Shown here piece by piece: positions 32,924 through 46,130 of a stretch of 64,000 bases of DNA. How positions within the stretch are numbered: position 1 is the stretch's first letter; the number at the start of each line of letters is the position of its first letter. The notes under the pieces were generated by a model that saw nothing but the letters and a program-made list of their open reading frames with translations, was not told the origin of the DNA and searched no databases. The DNA comes from Urechis unicinctus (lineage: Eukaryota > Annelida > Polychaeta > Xenopneusta > Urechidae), in assembly GCA_034190875.2 (NCBI GenBank), contig CM067356.1:33883632-33947631 (forward strand), given 5' to 3'. Made by a program: the position numbers and the translations under genes.

Positions 32924-34900
32924 GCACAGTTATTGGTGTGTGTGTGATATCTTGCACAATTTAAATACTCTCTCCAACTCTTAGGAAAGTGTGTATTGCG
33001 TTGCCGCCGCGGAAAAAGCCCACTAGTACCTGCAGGGCAAACTGTTACAACAGTAAAGCACGTTAGATAGCAATTAATCATACTTATCATCATTTGTGAA
33101 TTGCATGAATCCACTATCTTAATCATGGCTTTAAGACAAACACAAAGAACTGAGGGACTTCATACATTCGATTGATTAGAAAATGAGTAGTAACAGATCC
33201 CAAATAGGCCAGCTTTACACTAGCATTATCATGGCTTTGTAGGATGTTTAAGCAAACATTATGAGAGGTTTGTAATATGACTGGAAATATGGGTCATTAT
33301 TTAATTAATGACAGAATGAAGGACTATGTATATTTTGTATTAAAATAGTCGCACTTGTATTTCGCAGGTTTCACTTGCATCGAATTGACCAGTTACTAGC
33401 CTGACAATTCATTCACGCTTTGATTACTTCAGAGTTATTTGGTATGTGCATTATTTATTACGGCTTTGATAGGCCAAATTGGCAGCTTCAGATTTCTGTC
33501 CGAAATCTGATATGGTCATACTTTCTGAATACTAACTTACACTGATGTTATTTGTATAGGATTTTTTTGCAAACTTGCGCCACGTATTATTTTAATGTGT
33601 TTTCTATAAAACATCTCGCCAACATAACTTGTACGACTGTTCGCTAAATATGGTATCATTATAAAGTGGTCTTTCATGACTGTTTGGATAAAAGTTGTGC
33701 ACTTTCTTGGGATAATTGCGAAAACAAAAAAACCATATATTGATATTCACATTTAAAAGGGAGCCAATAATAAAGCTGGGGGATCTAATCAGACTGGATG
33801 TGATTATTATGTATATAATATAGTTGTGGAACATGATCGGTATTTCATGGAATGATTGCACGAGTCGCGTGTATCCCCTTGCGCTATATTTTCATAGAAG
33901 ACAAAACAACTGGTGATACTATGACCGTGCAGATTGATCAGAGCTGATACTTAGTCCAGTGTAGGGGTTTCTCTCCTGAGAATCTACACTGACTGAATGC
34001 GATCTGCATCAAGATCCAATAATTCTACTGCAAACACTGCTGGCATTGTCTGTCAAGATGGGTTTATTTGGTGCACACATTAGTCTCACAATCTACTACC
34101 ATTGCTTTGGTTGCTTGGACTGCTTGCAGAATACTCTACACATCAGGAAAAGTTATCAGCCGTCATTTGGCCATGAAAATGGTCTGATCAGAATTCCGGC
34201 ACAAATCAAATATGACTGCCATCCTCATGGCTACGGATAAGAAGATAATTATATTTCAGCTCTTTAATGGAGTAACTAAATATAGTCAAATAGACTCATA
34301 TTTTCAGGCACTTAAGTGCAATTCTTATTTTGCCTTGTTACGAGATTGGCTCGAGTTTTGGAAAGAAACACATCGGAAATTTATGAATATCAGTGCCTTT
34401 TTAAAACTATTTTTACAAATGTACCAACGAGTAGTGAACGAAGCGAGAAACAACCATTGTGCAATTACGTCCTTCTATGGAATCATCATTTAAAATGCGC
34501 TATCCTGTTGTCAGTCCAAAAAGTCTTACAGTATTTTCAATATGTTATATTTGGTCTGTTCGTCAAAATTAAACGTCCGTAGATGTTTTTGGGTGTTTTA
34601 TTAATGACGTGCAAACATTAGTATTAATTATATATTTAAAATATATGTGTGGATGAGTGTTAATTTGTGGCCTATGCATTTGGTTATAATTCATTATTAT
34701 TATTTCATAGTAGCCTCTGTGGACCTGAACTAATTGAGTTACGCTGTCCAAGCATGTATATATAGAAAAAAGGGATAAAAGTGCACTTTGGTGATCTACA
34801 TAGGATTGACAAGCAAGGAACTGGTACATGGCAGTTGAATGGGAAGGCAACAAAGAATGAACAAAGCAATCATGGTGCAATACGCTAATTAAGAGCAGCT
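32924..34900. other. Spacer without supportable genes
   Basis: 34270-34580 is a diverged copy of 17100-17350. A small hairpin (cagatttc-tgtcc-gaaatctg) lies near 33487. Overlapping frames at 34212-34582 are not conserved in the partner. Confidence 0.45.
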
Positions 34901-36039
34901 CTTCACACATTGTCAATGCTCCTTTAATGTGTTATCTTTACGCGTTTTTCTGTCGCATGAACAATGAGCTGGGTTTTCCTGTATTACACATTGTGCAAAT
35001 TGCATGAGTCCTAACAAGTGTTTGATACAAATTCTAATGAGCGGCTAATGGAAATTAGGCTTCTCTTTGCAGTTCCTGCTTCAAATAGTTAACTTGATTT
35101 GAAAGATGGGATACATTATGATACAATGTCATACTATGTAACACCATATTGATTTGAACATACTCTGACTTATATGCAGAAATGAGCACAGTTGATGTTA
35201 AATAACAATCCAAGCTTTCCCCCATCCTAATGTATAACGCAAGCTTTGGTGTAATGAACTGACCTGTTTATCACTAACAAGTAACTTCTGTTTCAATTAT
35301 TTTATTAAGTCCACAACATTGTTAATATCACCAAAATACTTTGAGGACGCCATCATTTACTTTCGTCTAATCCGATTCTGTTTCTTTTATTTCATCCTCC
35401 AATTATTTTGATCAAAGACAGATCCTGCCAATATCTCTTTGTGCAGCAAGCTTGCTCATAAACAAACGTATGTGTGTAGTGGTTATTATTGATTGCAAAC
35501 AACTGAATATGGCGAAATAAGATAAGCCATCTTTGAAAAATATATATACGATTGGAATTTCAATGATGGAATGAGATGGGGATAGGCAACAAATATATCA
35601 AATGGTTAAGAATGAAAGTTTTTTCATTTGGCATAGACTATTGCAATACGTCCAAATTTTTCGGTAAGCACCCAATTACCAACAGACATTGTTCAAGATC
35701 AATTATTAAACTGACAGCCATGTAAATACCAGACAGAATCCCACCTAAGTAAAAGGCGTCGAATTGATCAAGGAGAGTATTTAGATTATACGCATGAACA
35801 TATTTACTTAATGTATACTAAGACAACCATTGTCCAACCAACTGATTACCTTAGTTACTTTCCAGTATCGATGTTATCGATGCGAAATATCATGTGATTA
35901 ATTCTCGTCTTTTGCTATTCAGTCAATGGTGACACGGACCATCATTTGACAACTCATCAATCATCGTTACTTATCAATCATCGTGTCAGTTAAAGAGTCA
36001 TGTAACGACAAGCTAATTGCACATACTATTAAATAATTG
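34901..36039. repeat. Duplicated spacer, partner of 18365-19440
   Basis: Long diverged homology in direct orientation: cgcatgaacaat, caaattgcat...cctaacaagtgtt, gcagcaagcttgctcat, tttcatttggcatagactattg. Non-coding in both copies. Confidence 0.7.
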
Positions 36040-36295
36040 ATAAGGGACAATCAGCAGGGTAGGGAGAAGGTTGTTGGGCTGGAGTACCTTCTGACATGAG
36101 CTGAGAGATTATCTGCTTCGTGGGGGTTATCTGCTTCCTGGAATATTTACTGGTCAATGCAAGACGCAGAAAACGACCAACAACCTGCGCCTTTAGTCCC
36201 GCGTTATCGGCGTGCGCACTACTAATTGAACAAACCACTGATTCCATGTTTGATAACTGACACAATAAAAATACACAGATATGCATGTAATGCAA
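36040..36295 (-). pseudogene. Receptor (GPCR) relic, TM7 and tail, older paralogue
   Basis: The minus-strand frame 36295-36029 reads VVGRFLRLALTSKYSRKQIT then QLMSEG, which aligns with the TM7-helix 8 part of the intact receptor (FLRPALTFWFLLACSKHTRK, RLMTER). DNA anchors: gagagattatctgcttc and ggtcaatgcaagacgcag. It sits at the same relative place as the relic at 19460-19790, so both descend from one older receptor copy. Confidence 0.55.
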
Positions 36296-36531
36296 ATTTA
36301 TTCGAATTACCAGCGAGGCATGCTTTTCTGTACACTTTTACATAACATCACAACCAATAAAAGTATTTCACACCATTCAGAGGCATCGTATCGTGCCAGG
36401 AATTCCATTCTGTTCAATGAAACGATGCGCATGATACATGTTAGCACAAATAAATACACTCCTCGGTGTTCTAAATTGCTATTGTGCATAGAGACGTATA
36501 TTCAAGGCAATCAGATCGCCTTCTCACTGAA

Positions 36532-37430
<899 letters not shown>

Positions 37431-37786
37431 ACCCTGTAACTTTTATGCTATGTGACAGTAGTCGCGGATGGAGTCGCTGCCAAGTTCTTTTTTTTTTACA
37501 CATATGACGGTGGGTTGCCGCATTGTGGGATCTTATATCGTCCCGCATCATGTGCATACGAGCAGACTTGGTTTGATCTTGCGCTCGCAGGGCTCACAAG
37601 AATTTCTCAGTTCGGTCTGATCATCACATGGGACAACTACATAGCCGTAATTGCTTTGCTCATGTTCCACTGTCTACAGCGTGCTGCTATTGGTAGGATC
37701 AGGTGCAGCGCTGGGAAGCTTTACTGTGAGTGCCTCCTAATTGGCATAGATAACATACGGCAATGCCAGCTGCTTGTGCCAGTTAT
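37431..37786 (-). pseudogene. DNA polymerase B N-terminal fragment, badly decayed (unit 3)
   Basis: Nucleotide copy of 2340-2735 in unit 1 (shared tatgtgaca...gtcgcggatggagtcgctgc, gctgctattggtaggatcag, gatgccagctgcttgtgccag-type blocks). Several indels destroy the minus-strand frame, so the long plus-strand frame here (37452-37889) is a by-product. It ends abruptly at about 37786, where gene X sequence begins. Confidence 0.6.
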
Positions 37787-38260
37787 GTTGATGCCAAGGG
37801 CCTTGAGCCCTGTGCTAGGCATAGAACTGCACCCATTTGCCCCTGAAAAGTTTTTAGGTTGCTCGCATGGGCAAACCCTGTCCTTTTAGCTTGTTCTGTC
37901 TCAAAAGCCATTCGTGTAGGGTCATAACGGACGTCCCAGCCAGCAACCTTGACGAAGCTCCCGTGACCATACGCATCATGTGCATATAGCACCCTATGGC
38001 CTTCGTTGCTAGCTGTTGCCTTCTTGCGGCAGTCTGTGGTCCGTGGAACAACAAACTCAATACAGAGCCTCTCCTATACCCTGCGATCGTATGGACTATT
38101 ATGGGGGTCATGGGCATGATAATGATGTAGAGGCACTTGTAGTTCTGCCAGTAGACGTCTCACTGTGCATAAAACGTGAAAGGTGTAGAAAGCTTGGACG
38201 AGGGAATCCTCGGCCTCTATGTGGTCGTGAGATGACACTAAAATAAAGTGACTCCACAAC
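37787..38260 (-). pseudogene. 5' part of viral gene X, frameshifted (unit 3)
   Basis: Minus frames 38259-38074 (HDHIEAEDSLVQAFYTF, RRLLAELQVPLHH, DPHNSPYDRR) and 37992-37783 (LYAHDAYGHGSFVKV, VRYDPTRMAFE, GQMGAVL) are the two halves of one protein in different frames. Same protein as 7813-8285 in unit 1. Here the middle of the viral element (rest of gene X, capsid-like gene, upstream polymerase part) is deleted, joining gene X directly to polymerase sequence. Confidence 0.5.
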
Positions 38261-38680
38261 TTCAGATTTCGGATCCTAAGTGGTCACAATGATTTCTTTG
38301 TCAAATATTGTCTTCTCATATACAACACATTGTATCATGATTTACGCTACAAAGCGGCTGAGTGGTCGCTAACACAAAAATGGGACATGTGCCAACCTTC
38401 TTGTGGTAGATACCGAGTCTACAGTGTTATGAAGAAAATCTGCAGTAGGGAATGATTTAGTTCAACTGATGTGGTTAAATAAGTGTTTAGTTTCCATGCC
38501 GATTTGCAAAATGGATTACCTGTCTATGAAATTGAATACACGCAAAGTCATTTCACCTTATTGTCTATAGGACTGAAAATTAGAATGCATGGAATTGTAT
38601 ACATTCTACACGCCTAACAAAGCCTTTGTTTTCATCGCACAAACTGGACAATGAGACCCAGGAACGCAGCAACAAATCTG
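38261..38680. other. Spacer upstream (3') of the unit 3 receptor copy
   Basis: No gene. 38240-38620 is homologous to 23270-23790 of unit 2, not to the equivalent position of unit 1. High identity with unit 1 starts only at ttgttttcatcgcacaaact (38629 / 8555). Confidence 0.5.
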
Positions 38681-38699
38681 CGGATGAAGAAACATACAT

Positions 38700-39965
38700 T
38701 TATTTGTGTACAACATTATACAGAATGAGGGAGATCAGAACTGTCACCATCAAGGTTATCATTGCTGCTCTTTCCCTCGCTGTCATGAGGCGAGAGGTTA
38801 TCTTCTTCCTGGTGTGTTTACTACAAGCGAGGAGAAACCAGAATGTCAATGCAGGACGCAGGAAGTAGACGAACAGCAGAAGCTGTTGCCAATGAATCAT
38901 AAGCCAATAATGACTACGGTCGCGTGGTAATGACGCCATACGCGCCACCACTTGGAATAAATAGCAGGGAACGTTGCATGCGAGGAAAAGGGAACAAGTG
39001 GTTACACATATGCTGAGCCCGTTAGGCTCAGGGCTGGACCGTGTCTCTGGTTGGGTAACCGACTGATGTATGTCCATAACTTGCACGGTAAGTTCCAGTG
39101 ACGCATTCCAGTCAACCTTCCTTTGCGTTGTAACGCGTGCATTCGCCATTTCAATCTTGTTTACATAGTTGTACCGACAATTTGTCAGTACCGTGAAAAG
39201 AAGGATAAGAGTATATGGTATGGCAAAATTAACAATGCTGTCAATTGTATTGAGCGGTCTTTTGATTTATTCAAACGTCTTGAGGGTTAGGCAATAATCT
39301 CCATGATTGGTGGGGATAATACCTTTCATCAGTGACATGTTGAGGTAAACAGTAAGCGCCACAACGTTAATAGTTGTTACCATCAACGCGGTACAGCAGT
39401 TCGAAACGGACTGGTGGCACCTTTTGAACCATCGCAATTGGTACGTCTGCAGTACCCCATGCACGCTTAAGGTCACAACATTCCATAATGTGCTGAACAT
39501 TGCCACGTTCGCCATATAAGTGGTGGCATGACACCAGGTGTCCGACATAGACAGAGATTTGATGAACAAAGATATCCACACGATGAACAGCGAAACCAGT
39601 AAGAGAATATCAGAAATGGCTATGGCAGTGAGACATATTTCTGTAGGAATCCTTGTCTTGCGTGCACTTTTGACATTGAGCATAGTTATAATGATGACGC
39701 TAGTTGCAATGCCCATTGGTACCACAATTGGGATTATGTAATATTTGGCAACATGAAACAACGATTCAACCCATTGATTTGTGTCGTTCGTATGCGATTG
39801 TGATTCTAATGCGAAAATCTCCATGGCGAACCCTATAGTATTATCCAGCCAACCTCGCCGAAATCTGTATTCCCGGACAATTGTTGGCAGCAGGCACCTG
39901 CATTCACAGAGAGTTACATGCATTAACATGCCGTGCATAAATAAGGAAAAGGGTGTGTCGTTCAA
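38700..39965 (-). pseudogene. Receptor (GPCR) pseudogene, unit 3, one nonsense codon plus a tail frameshift
   Basis: Full-length relative of the intact receptor. The frame runs 39965-39267, stops at TAA (39267-39269) where the intact copy has GAA (Glu219, ECL2/TM5 border), then continues in the same frame through TM5-TM7. A 19-bp deletion near 38763 shifts the last codons, so the tail reads AAMITLMVTVLISL instead of the usual acidic GVEIDNLDGD. The same two degenerate motifs (VHG for DRY, RPALTF for NPxxY) are kept. Met aligned with residue 34 of the intact copy is conserved, but the DNA upstream of the shared MHV start differs. Confidence 0.88.
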
Positions 39966-42900
39966 AAATCAAGCCTATGATGAAACGGATCTCGCGAGGT
40001 ACCATATATCACTGTCTTTTGTAGGTACAGAATCCTTTCCCACCTCAAATATGCAACTTACCATCGACTTGTAGGCCCCTGGCATTTTAAAGGCAAGGCA
40101 AGCATTAAAGCATGTCTGTCAGATATCCCTTGCTACTCAGATCATTAAGAATATAATGTAATCTTATTAATATAAGGATAAATACAGCCTTACTCATGAT
40201 CCCACCATCATAATGAACTTGAATGGAATGCTGATATATTCCCAGCAAACAACAACATAGCCCTAATCATATGATACAATCTTGCTACAACCACTTATCT
40301 TTAAGACTCCGAAATGCCGACTGTTATCAATGAGGAATATTTCGCATGTGGAAGACACTGCTTAAATCGAATGATCAGTAGGCTTATCAAACAGTTAGTA
40401 AATAATGATAAATACGTATGATTAGTAATATTCTTCACATGAAATCACAACCAATGGAAGAATTGTGCTAACAAAATCGCTTCTGCATAACATGAGAGAC
40501 AATAAAGGCGTAGACTCACCATATATGTATTAATCCGTCAATTGTGCATAACTTTTCGCTGTTCCAGATGGTAAGATTATTTTTTAAATATTGGAAAATA
40601 TGCTGCACGCAGGGATAACCTGGCTATTGTTCAATCAATCCTGAGCGCACTCTGTGCCACCCACAGCAGATGTTGTAGATAATAGACATGTACCGACAGG
40701 AAATGGGCATGTGCTGTGTCCTAGCAGAGAATATGCGATGTACGCCGTACAGCAAAGCTCTGCTTCATGGTGGGATGAAGTCCCTACTGAGAATGAATAT
40801 TTAGAGCGAATGGCAAGCGAGCATTCTCCTGGACAAATAACATTCAAAGAAATATCATCTGACTGTCCGATTACTATAACTCAGGTGACCCATAAATTGC
40901 TTTGTTAATAATGAATAGAGCAGAATTCCATTCCCTCCAAAGTCGATATGCATGCCAATTAATTAGTTGGATATTATCAATTGAACACAATGACATAAAT
41001 GACATATATTACATAACTATCTGTGGTGGTGCCTAATTTAGTTTGTGTTTATGCCATGCGTGGCATGTTTAATTGAAGACAACAAGAGGCATGTGTACAA
41101 AAACTAGTGCTTGATAAAGTAGAGATCGACACGCCACTGTCAAAGCTTAGTGGTAATACCGCTAATTCAATATTTAATTAAGTTTCAGTGTTTATATAAA
41201 CTATTATATTAACTCTTAATTGGCGTTACCTCTGAAATGTAATAACCATCACGGAAACATTACCAAGACTAGGTTCACATAGTGTTTTTAATAGAGTTTT
41301 GCAGATAGCTCATTTACGCATAGATTAAAAACAACCTTTACCATTTAATGGAGCATTGCGTGCGGAAAAAAGTGGGAGAGATGGTATTCCGATAATATTC
41401 CCACAAAAAAAGCTTCCTAGGGATGAGTCTGTTCTAGACAACTTAATGATTTTGGCGATGTGCCCTATACTATGGTAAGATTGAACGCCTGTGTGCCAAA
41501 CAGAAGGGCCTTGCCTTATAATTAGTGCATAGGGGGCGCATAAATAGGTGTCAATAGCATGAAAGACACTGTTCAAATTATTTCACGAAAAAACATAAAC
41601 CCGTTATCTACCGCAGGTCCACGAATCAATGTTTTGGAGATTAACCATATCACTTTTCGAAGGGTTTTTTTCTGCTTCTTAGAGCACATCAATTTGCTTG
41701 TGGCGGTAGGAATAGTTCAAGACTAGAGCAAAGCATGAGTATCCCTTCTCCTACTAGATAGAGAGGAAGACTGTTTACATGCTACTGTTTATAAACACAC
41801 TCCCTTTAGCGATATCAACCGAACAAATAGTAGGGTAACCACCATGTCCGCATCTTATATACGCAAATATTCCAAAGTGCTCAATATATATTTTTCAGAT
41901 TACCGGCAAATCATTATGATGTAATCTTTGCACAGAAAGCCATTATTCTATTATTTAACCATTATTTTATCAATGAACAGAACTCGCCAATTACCCTGAA
42001 TTGAGTCACGCTATTTATGTCATCTCCGAAAGAGGACACATCTTTACGGGTGTTGACTATGTTTCAAATACCATTGTCTGTACTAAGAAACCCCTGAACA
42101 AACTGAAATAATATTCTATGAGCAAAGTATTTCATGGATATTCATCGGCTCACATGTTGGCTTGAGGGGCCTTTTGCAGCGCACCAAGCATTGGACTTGA
42201 AGTAAATCCGTAGCCAGGTAAAGTCCAGGTAAATATTTATGTGGGATATTTGTCTCATGGACTACTAAAAGTGAGAATTATGATCCAAACTGCGACACCT
42301 GGCATATTGTTATTGCAGCTTTATCATTTTAGTGAAACAAGCATATTAGACACGTGTCGCATGCGGCTATACTCTGTCTTTACATTTTATCGGTAGATTC
42401 TGTTACTGAATATATGCATCTATTGTCGTGTATCTCCCACAGATTGATACATTTGAGAAAAAGTCCACCCAAGCCATTTTATGATTATTATGGCTCAATA
42501 CATTGATAAGATTTGTTTAACACTCATACATTCAATGAAACAAAGCATACCATCAATCCAACATGAGAGCAACTCATATAAAGTTCACTCGGATAATATT
42601 TTCGCGGAAACGACTTCTTTTGTAATTATCATATTCAGCCAAATATATAAAACTGATTAATGATGTCCTTTTAAAGGGTTCGACGCGAAATAGGTCAATT
42701 GGCACAAAGGGAATGTGATGATGACTTGACACAAGTGCCGACACTACTTGAGTTATACCGCACAAATGAAATTTTTAACGCAACGTATTCATACAGCCGG
42801 GCGTTGTATGTGTTATGATATCATAACATCTGACATCATAACACCTGCGCTCTGCAAAACGCAATAAAGTATGTCATTGACGTGACAGCAGACTTTGGTA

Positions 42901-43320
42901 CAACTCAATTTGTGCAATGTTCTCTACGCACAATCTGTAATCGAAGTAATTGACAATGATTTCGATTATATCAACTGTGTAGCTTTCCATATCAGCTAGT
43001 CAATTGGACGATTTCCAAGAAATGATAGGGTGTGAATATATAGAGGAAAGTAGCCGTGTTATAAGTAGTCATAGGCAGTCAATTTATTTAGGCTAATGCT
43101 GAACTATTGCCACATATTTTCACGAAATTCCCCAATGCTCGACATTGACAAATACATATGTGTTTTATTCGATCTTTTTGATACAACATTTAAGTTATTT
43201 TAGATAAATCGGGTGTGAAGATATAGACAATTGAACCCTTTAAGTTAAGTATTTATTAGGATGAATAGCGAACCTTTTATTGTCAAGTCAATCAAGTATA
43301 AAGCCTGATTTATATCTGCA
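39966..43320. repeat. Duplicated 5' flank and spacer of unit 3
   Basis: Collinear but diverged with 9960-11900 (unit 1), 25065-26300 (unit 2, from 41040) and 31430-32300 (from 42380). 40640-40860 is the counterpart of 10685-10880 and 55074-55230. No conserved frame; the 84-codon frame at 40654 is not kept in the partners. Confidence 0.65.
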
Positions 43321-43969
43321 TTGCACCCGCTTGCAGTATGAAATCCACATCACATCTCAAGCAGTTACCACGGGTCTCTAATCAATGGGACGAAATGTAC
43401 GGCAGTATAAGCGGCTGTGATGTGCACTTAACCTTGGTGTTAACGATGCCCGCAAGGATCGGAGGGATGCAATGCATTCACCGAACAGTTGACGTGAGGT
43501 AGTCTGAAAGAGAGTCCTGCGTGTACGTCTTGAAATGATGTCGTTCTTAGAATACATATACCGAACTATTGTTTCATGTTTCTGAAGAGAAAATTAATTT
43601 TCCATTTGGGGTTACAGAGAAGTATGTAAATGTTTTTAATCTCTAACTTTTCAAGCAGCTAACATACGATGCAGCTATTAAGATCCAATCTTATGAAGTG
43701 GACATTGTAACTTAACAACATGCAAAGAGTAAATGTTCTATACAAATTATGTCCCAATTGCAATAAGCTATGTTCCTAGAAAACTTGCGCATCAAAATCG
43801 TCATTTCACCATTTTTGGACGAAAGCTGGAGCATTTATGATGTGACGATGTGCCTTGTTTGTTCCTGTGCGGATGGCTACCAGGAGCTGCTTACCGTCAT
43901 TAACGCACCAACCAAGCGTTTTATGCGATTACGAGTTATATCCAGTTTTGTGAATGAGTGATTGAAACG
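43321..43969. other. Unit 3 specific stretch, less AT-rich
   Basis: 43320-43530 and 43800-43960 are visibly richer in GC than the surroundings. A 63-codon plus frame (43770-43961) contains CLVCSCADGYQELLTVINAP but has no recognisable family. No partner copy found by eye. Confidence 0.25.
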
Positions 43970-43979
43970 TTTATTTACA

Positions 43980-44237
43980 TCACAGACGCATAACGGAATC
44001 CCGCGTCATCAATGTGACCTCATTCACTATTGCCTCTGAACTATGTTCATCATGCCGCTCGGTCAACTTTGGTGATTTTAGCAGGCATAAAGGGGTCTTG
44101 AGGCCCTCTACAATGAAAGCTGTAAGGCGCTGGTGTTTACCGCCGCTACCAGCGACCAGTGATTGCGCAAGGGCGGTGGATAAAGGTGATTGGGGTGTCA
44201 ATATGTTTGAAGTTGTCAGTCGTTGGCCTAAATACAT
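43980..44237 (-). CDS. Unrecognised 85-codon frame ending at a polyadenylation signal
   Basis: Reads LAQSLVAGSGGKHQRLTAFI then EGLKTPLCLLKSPKLTER and ends VTLMTRDSVMRL. The stop (43980-43982) is followed within a few bases by AATAAA on the minus strand (43970-43975). Composition is richer in GC than neighbouring spacer. It could be a small gene or the last exon of a gene or transposon whose upstream part is not recognised; the opposite strand is also open over most of it (44014-44283), so the strand is uncertain. Confidence 0.35.
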   Translation of the reverse strand: MYLGQRLTTSNILTPQSPLSTALAQSLVAGSGGKHQRLTAFIVEGLKTPLCLLKSPKLTERHDEHSSEAIVNEVTLMTRDSVMRL

Positions 44238-44283
44238 GGCTGCATTTATTCCCCATATGCGTGCATATGCATATTTTCGCTAA

Positions 44284-46130
44284 CCAGAAGCAATCTTTCA
44301 GATAGCTGGAGCTGACGAAAGATACATGTATTGTTTAACATATACGTCGAAAACCTTAATACTTCAGGTTTGCTCATGCCACATTAAGATATTAATAATT
44401 TTTCATTATCGTGTAAGCCAGATTATAAACCAACAACAAATTAATATCAAAATCTTATAAATCATGCTGTACTAATATGCTCCCATATAATGGTGACTAT
44501 CTCTGTGGTGGGTGTTCCCAGATGAACGCCTTACCTCTGCCCATGTATGCATAGTATTAACGATAACATTTATATGAAACACATAATGGAATATGTAATC
44601 AAAATATGTACACCATACATGCTATCAACTCTGCCAATGCAACACAAAACAAATGTAATCTTTAAATGGCCAGACAGTTATCGTTCTTTGGACAAACATT
44701 ACGTAAACCTCACGTGTGTTCTGTAATAACCAGATACTATGTGTCTTACCTGGGGACATTCTACTGGACAGCTCAGAACAACGAAACTGCTTTGCGTAAC
44801 ACCATGGATGTGTATTCTATCTTCGCAAATAATTCAAATAAAAAACTTTTGATGTACATATTCAAACCATGCCACTCCCATATACGACATCTGATGATTT
44901 GAAAACCTCTGAGAGATGTGTGCAGGAATCTCAATAATATGTTAAGTGTCTTGTGCGCTACATAACCTATATTGAGGCGTCGTTATAAATAATAACTACT
45001 TTTTAAATAATATCACTAATCTTGGCATGGTGTGGCTTATGTTTGCAATAGCTAGTACTGCATCTATTGGAATATGTGAAACACCCTTATTTTAATCATC
45101 ATGATAGGTCAGCTTCAAAAACTTTCTATGGCTGTTTCGGCTAATTTAACATACGCAGTGAGACGTCGATGACATGTTCAGTGCTATTTAATAGCATATG
45201 ATTAATATCTGAATACAGGACAAAGTCTCTCTGTATCTAGTTAATAAGCGATCGTCCAATCGTAAATAATAAATAAATTATTATTATTTGATATTGTAAA
45301 TAATGATGACGTCATAGGCGACATTGCAGCTATCCAAAATTACAAAGGGTTCAATGATTAACGGGGCCATTAGTTCGTCAAATTCCTGCTGCATTTCAAG
45401 CATAAAGCATTTAATTGAGATGCAGCACTAAATTGATCACAATTATTATGCGAAGTTTTGAAAGGGTGGATCGAGATTCTGTGTGTAAATTGTCGATTGT
45501 TGGTCCCGAATGATCAGTTGCAACTATTTAGCAACTTCTCTTTACAAGCAATTATAAATCAACGGGATGATACGAATAAACAAGGCAGAGAATGAGCTTT
45601 TCAAAACATCATTTTACAGGACCCACCTTTCAGAGGAGATGCCACTAAGTCCAAGATATTGAAATTTAAAAAACAGAACGAAATTAAACATTGTAGTAAT
45701 CCGTGCCAAAACCATTTGCGTCAAAAGGTATAATGCCAAGTTAGGATGTGTAAAGCGGGCTTTAATTGATTATCATGCTGTACCGTCAATGACAGCTGTG
45801 AAAAAAAGCTTACGTGCACTTAATTGTATCTGCTGTAGGGGATGATAGGCTAACTTATGTTTGGTCATATGCCGATATGATCCCTTTGGTGGTATTGTAT
45901 TACCTTACTAATGTGTGTAGGAAGCCGTTGTAAATATATTTATGTCTATGTACTCTACGTCATCTCGTCCTTGAGGTATCAGTTGGAGCTCACAATGCAG
46001 TGGCTCTTAAAGTTGAAAACTAACCATGCTGCTGTAAACGGCGACCATCATGCCTAGAGGGCGAATAAATATGACAATTTATTACACCTTCATGACCATT
46101 CCCCGTAATGACCTAAAATATGACAGGCCT
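44284..46130. other. Spacer, no gene supported
   Basis: A 78-codon plus frame (44666-44902) begins MARQLSFFGQTL in a slightly GC-richer patch but is unrecognised. 45330-45430 weakly resembles 24010-24170. Short AT-rich inverted repeat near 45266. Confidence 0.35.

Noticed and set aside
34212..34582. Two overlapping 88-93 codon frames
   Set aside because: The homologous stretch at 17100-17350 has no corresponding frame.
37452..37889. 145-codon plus-strand frame
   Set aside because: It lies opposite decayed polymerase and gene X sequence readable on the minus strand; the plus frame is not kept in the unit 1 copy.
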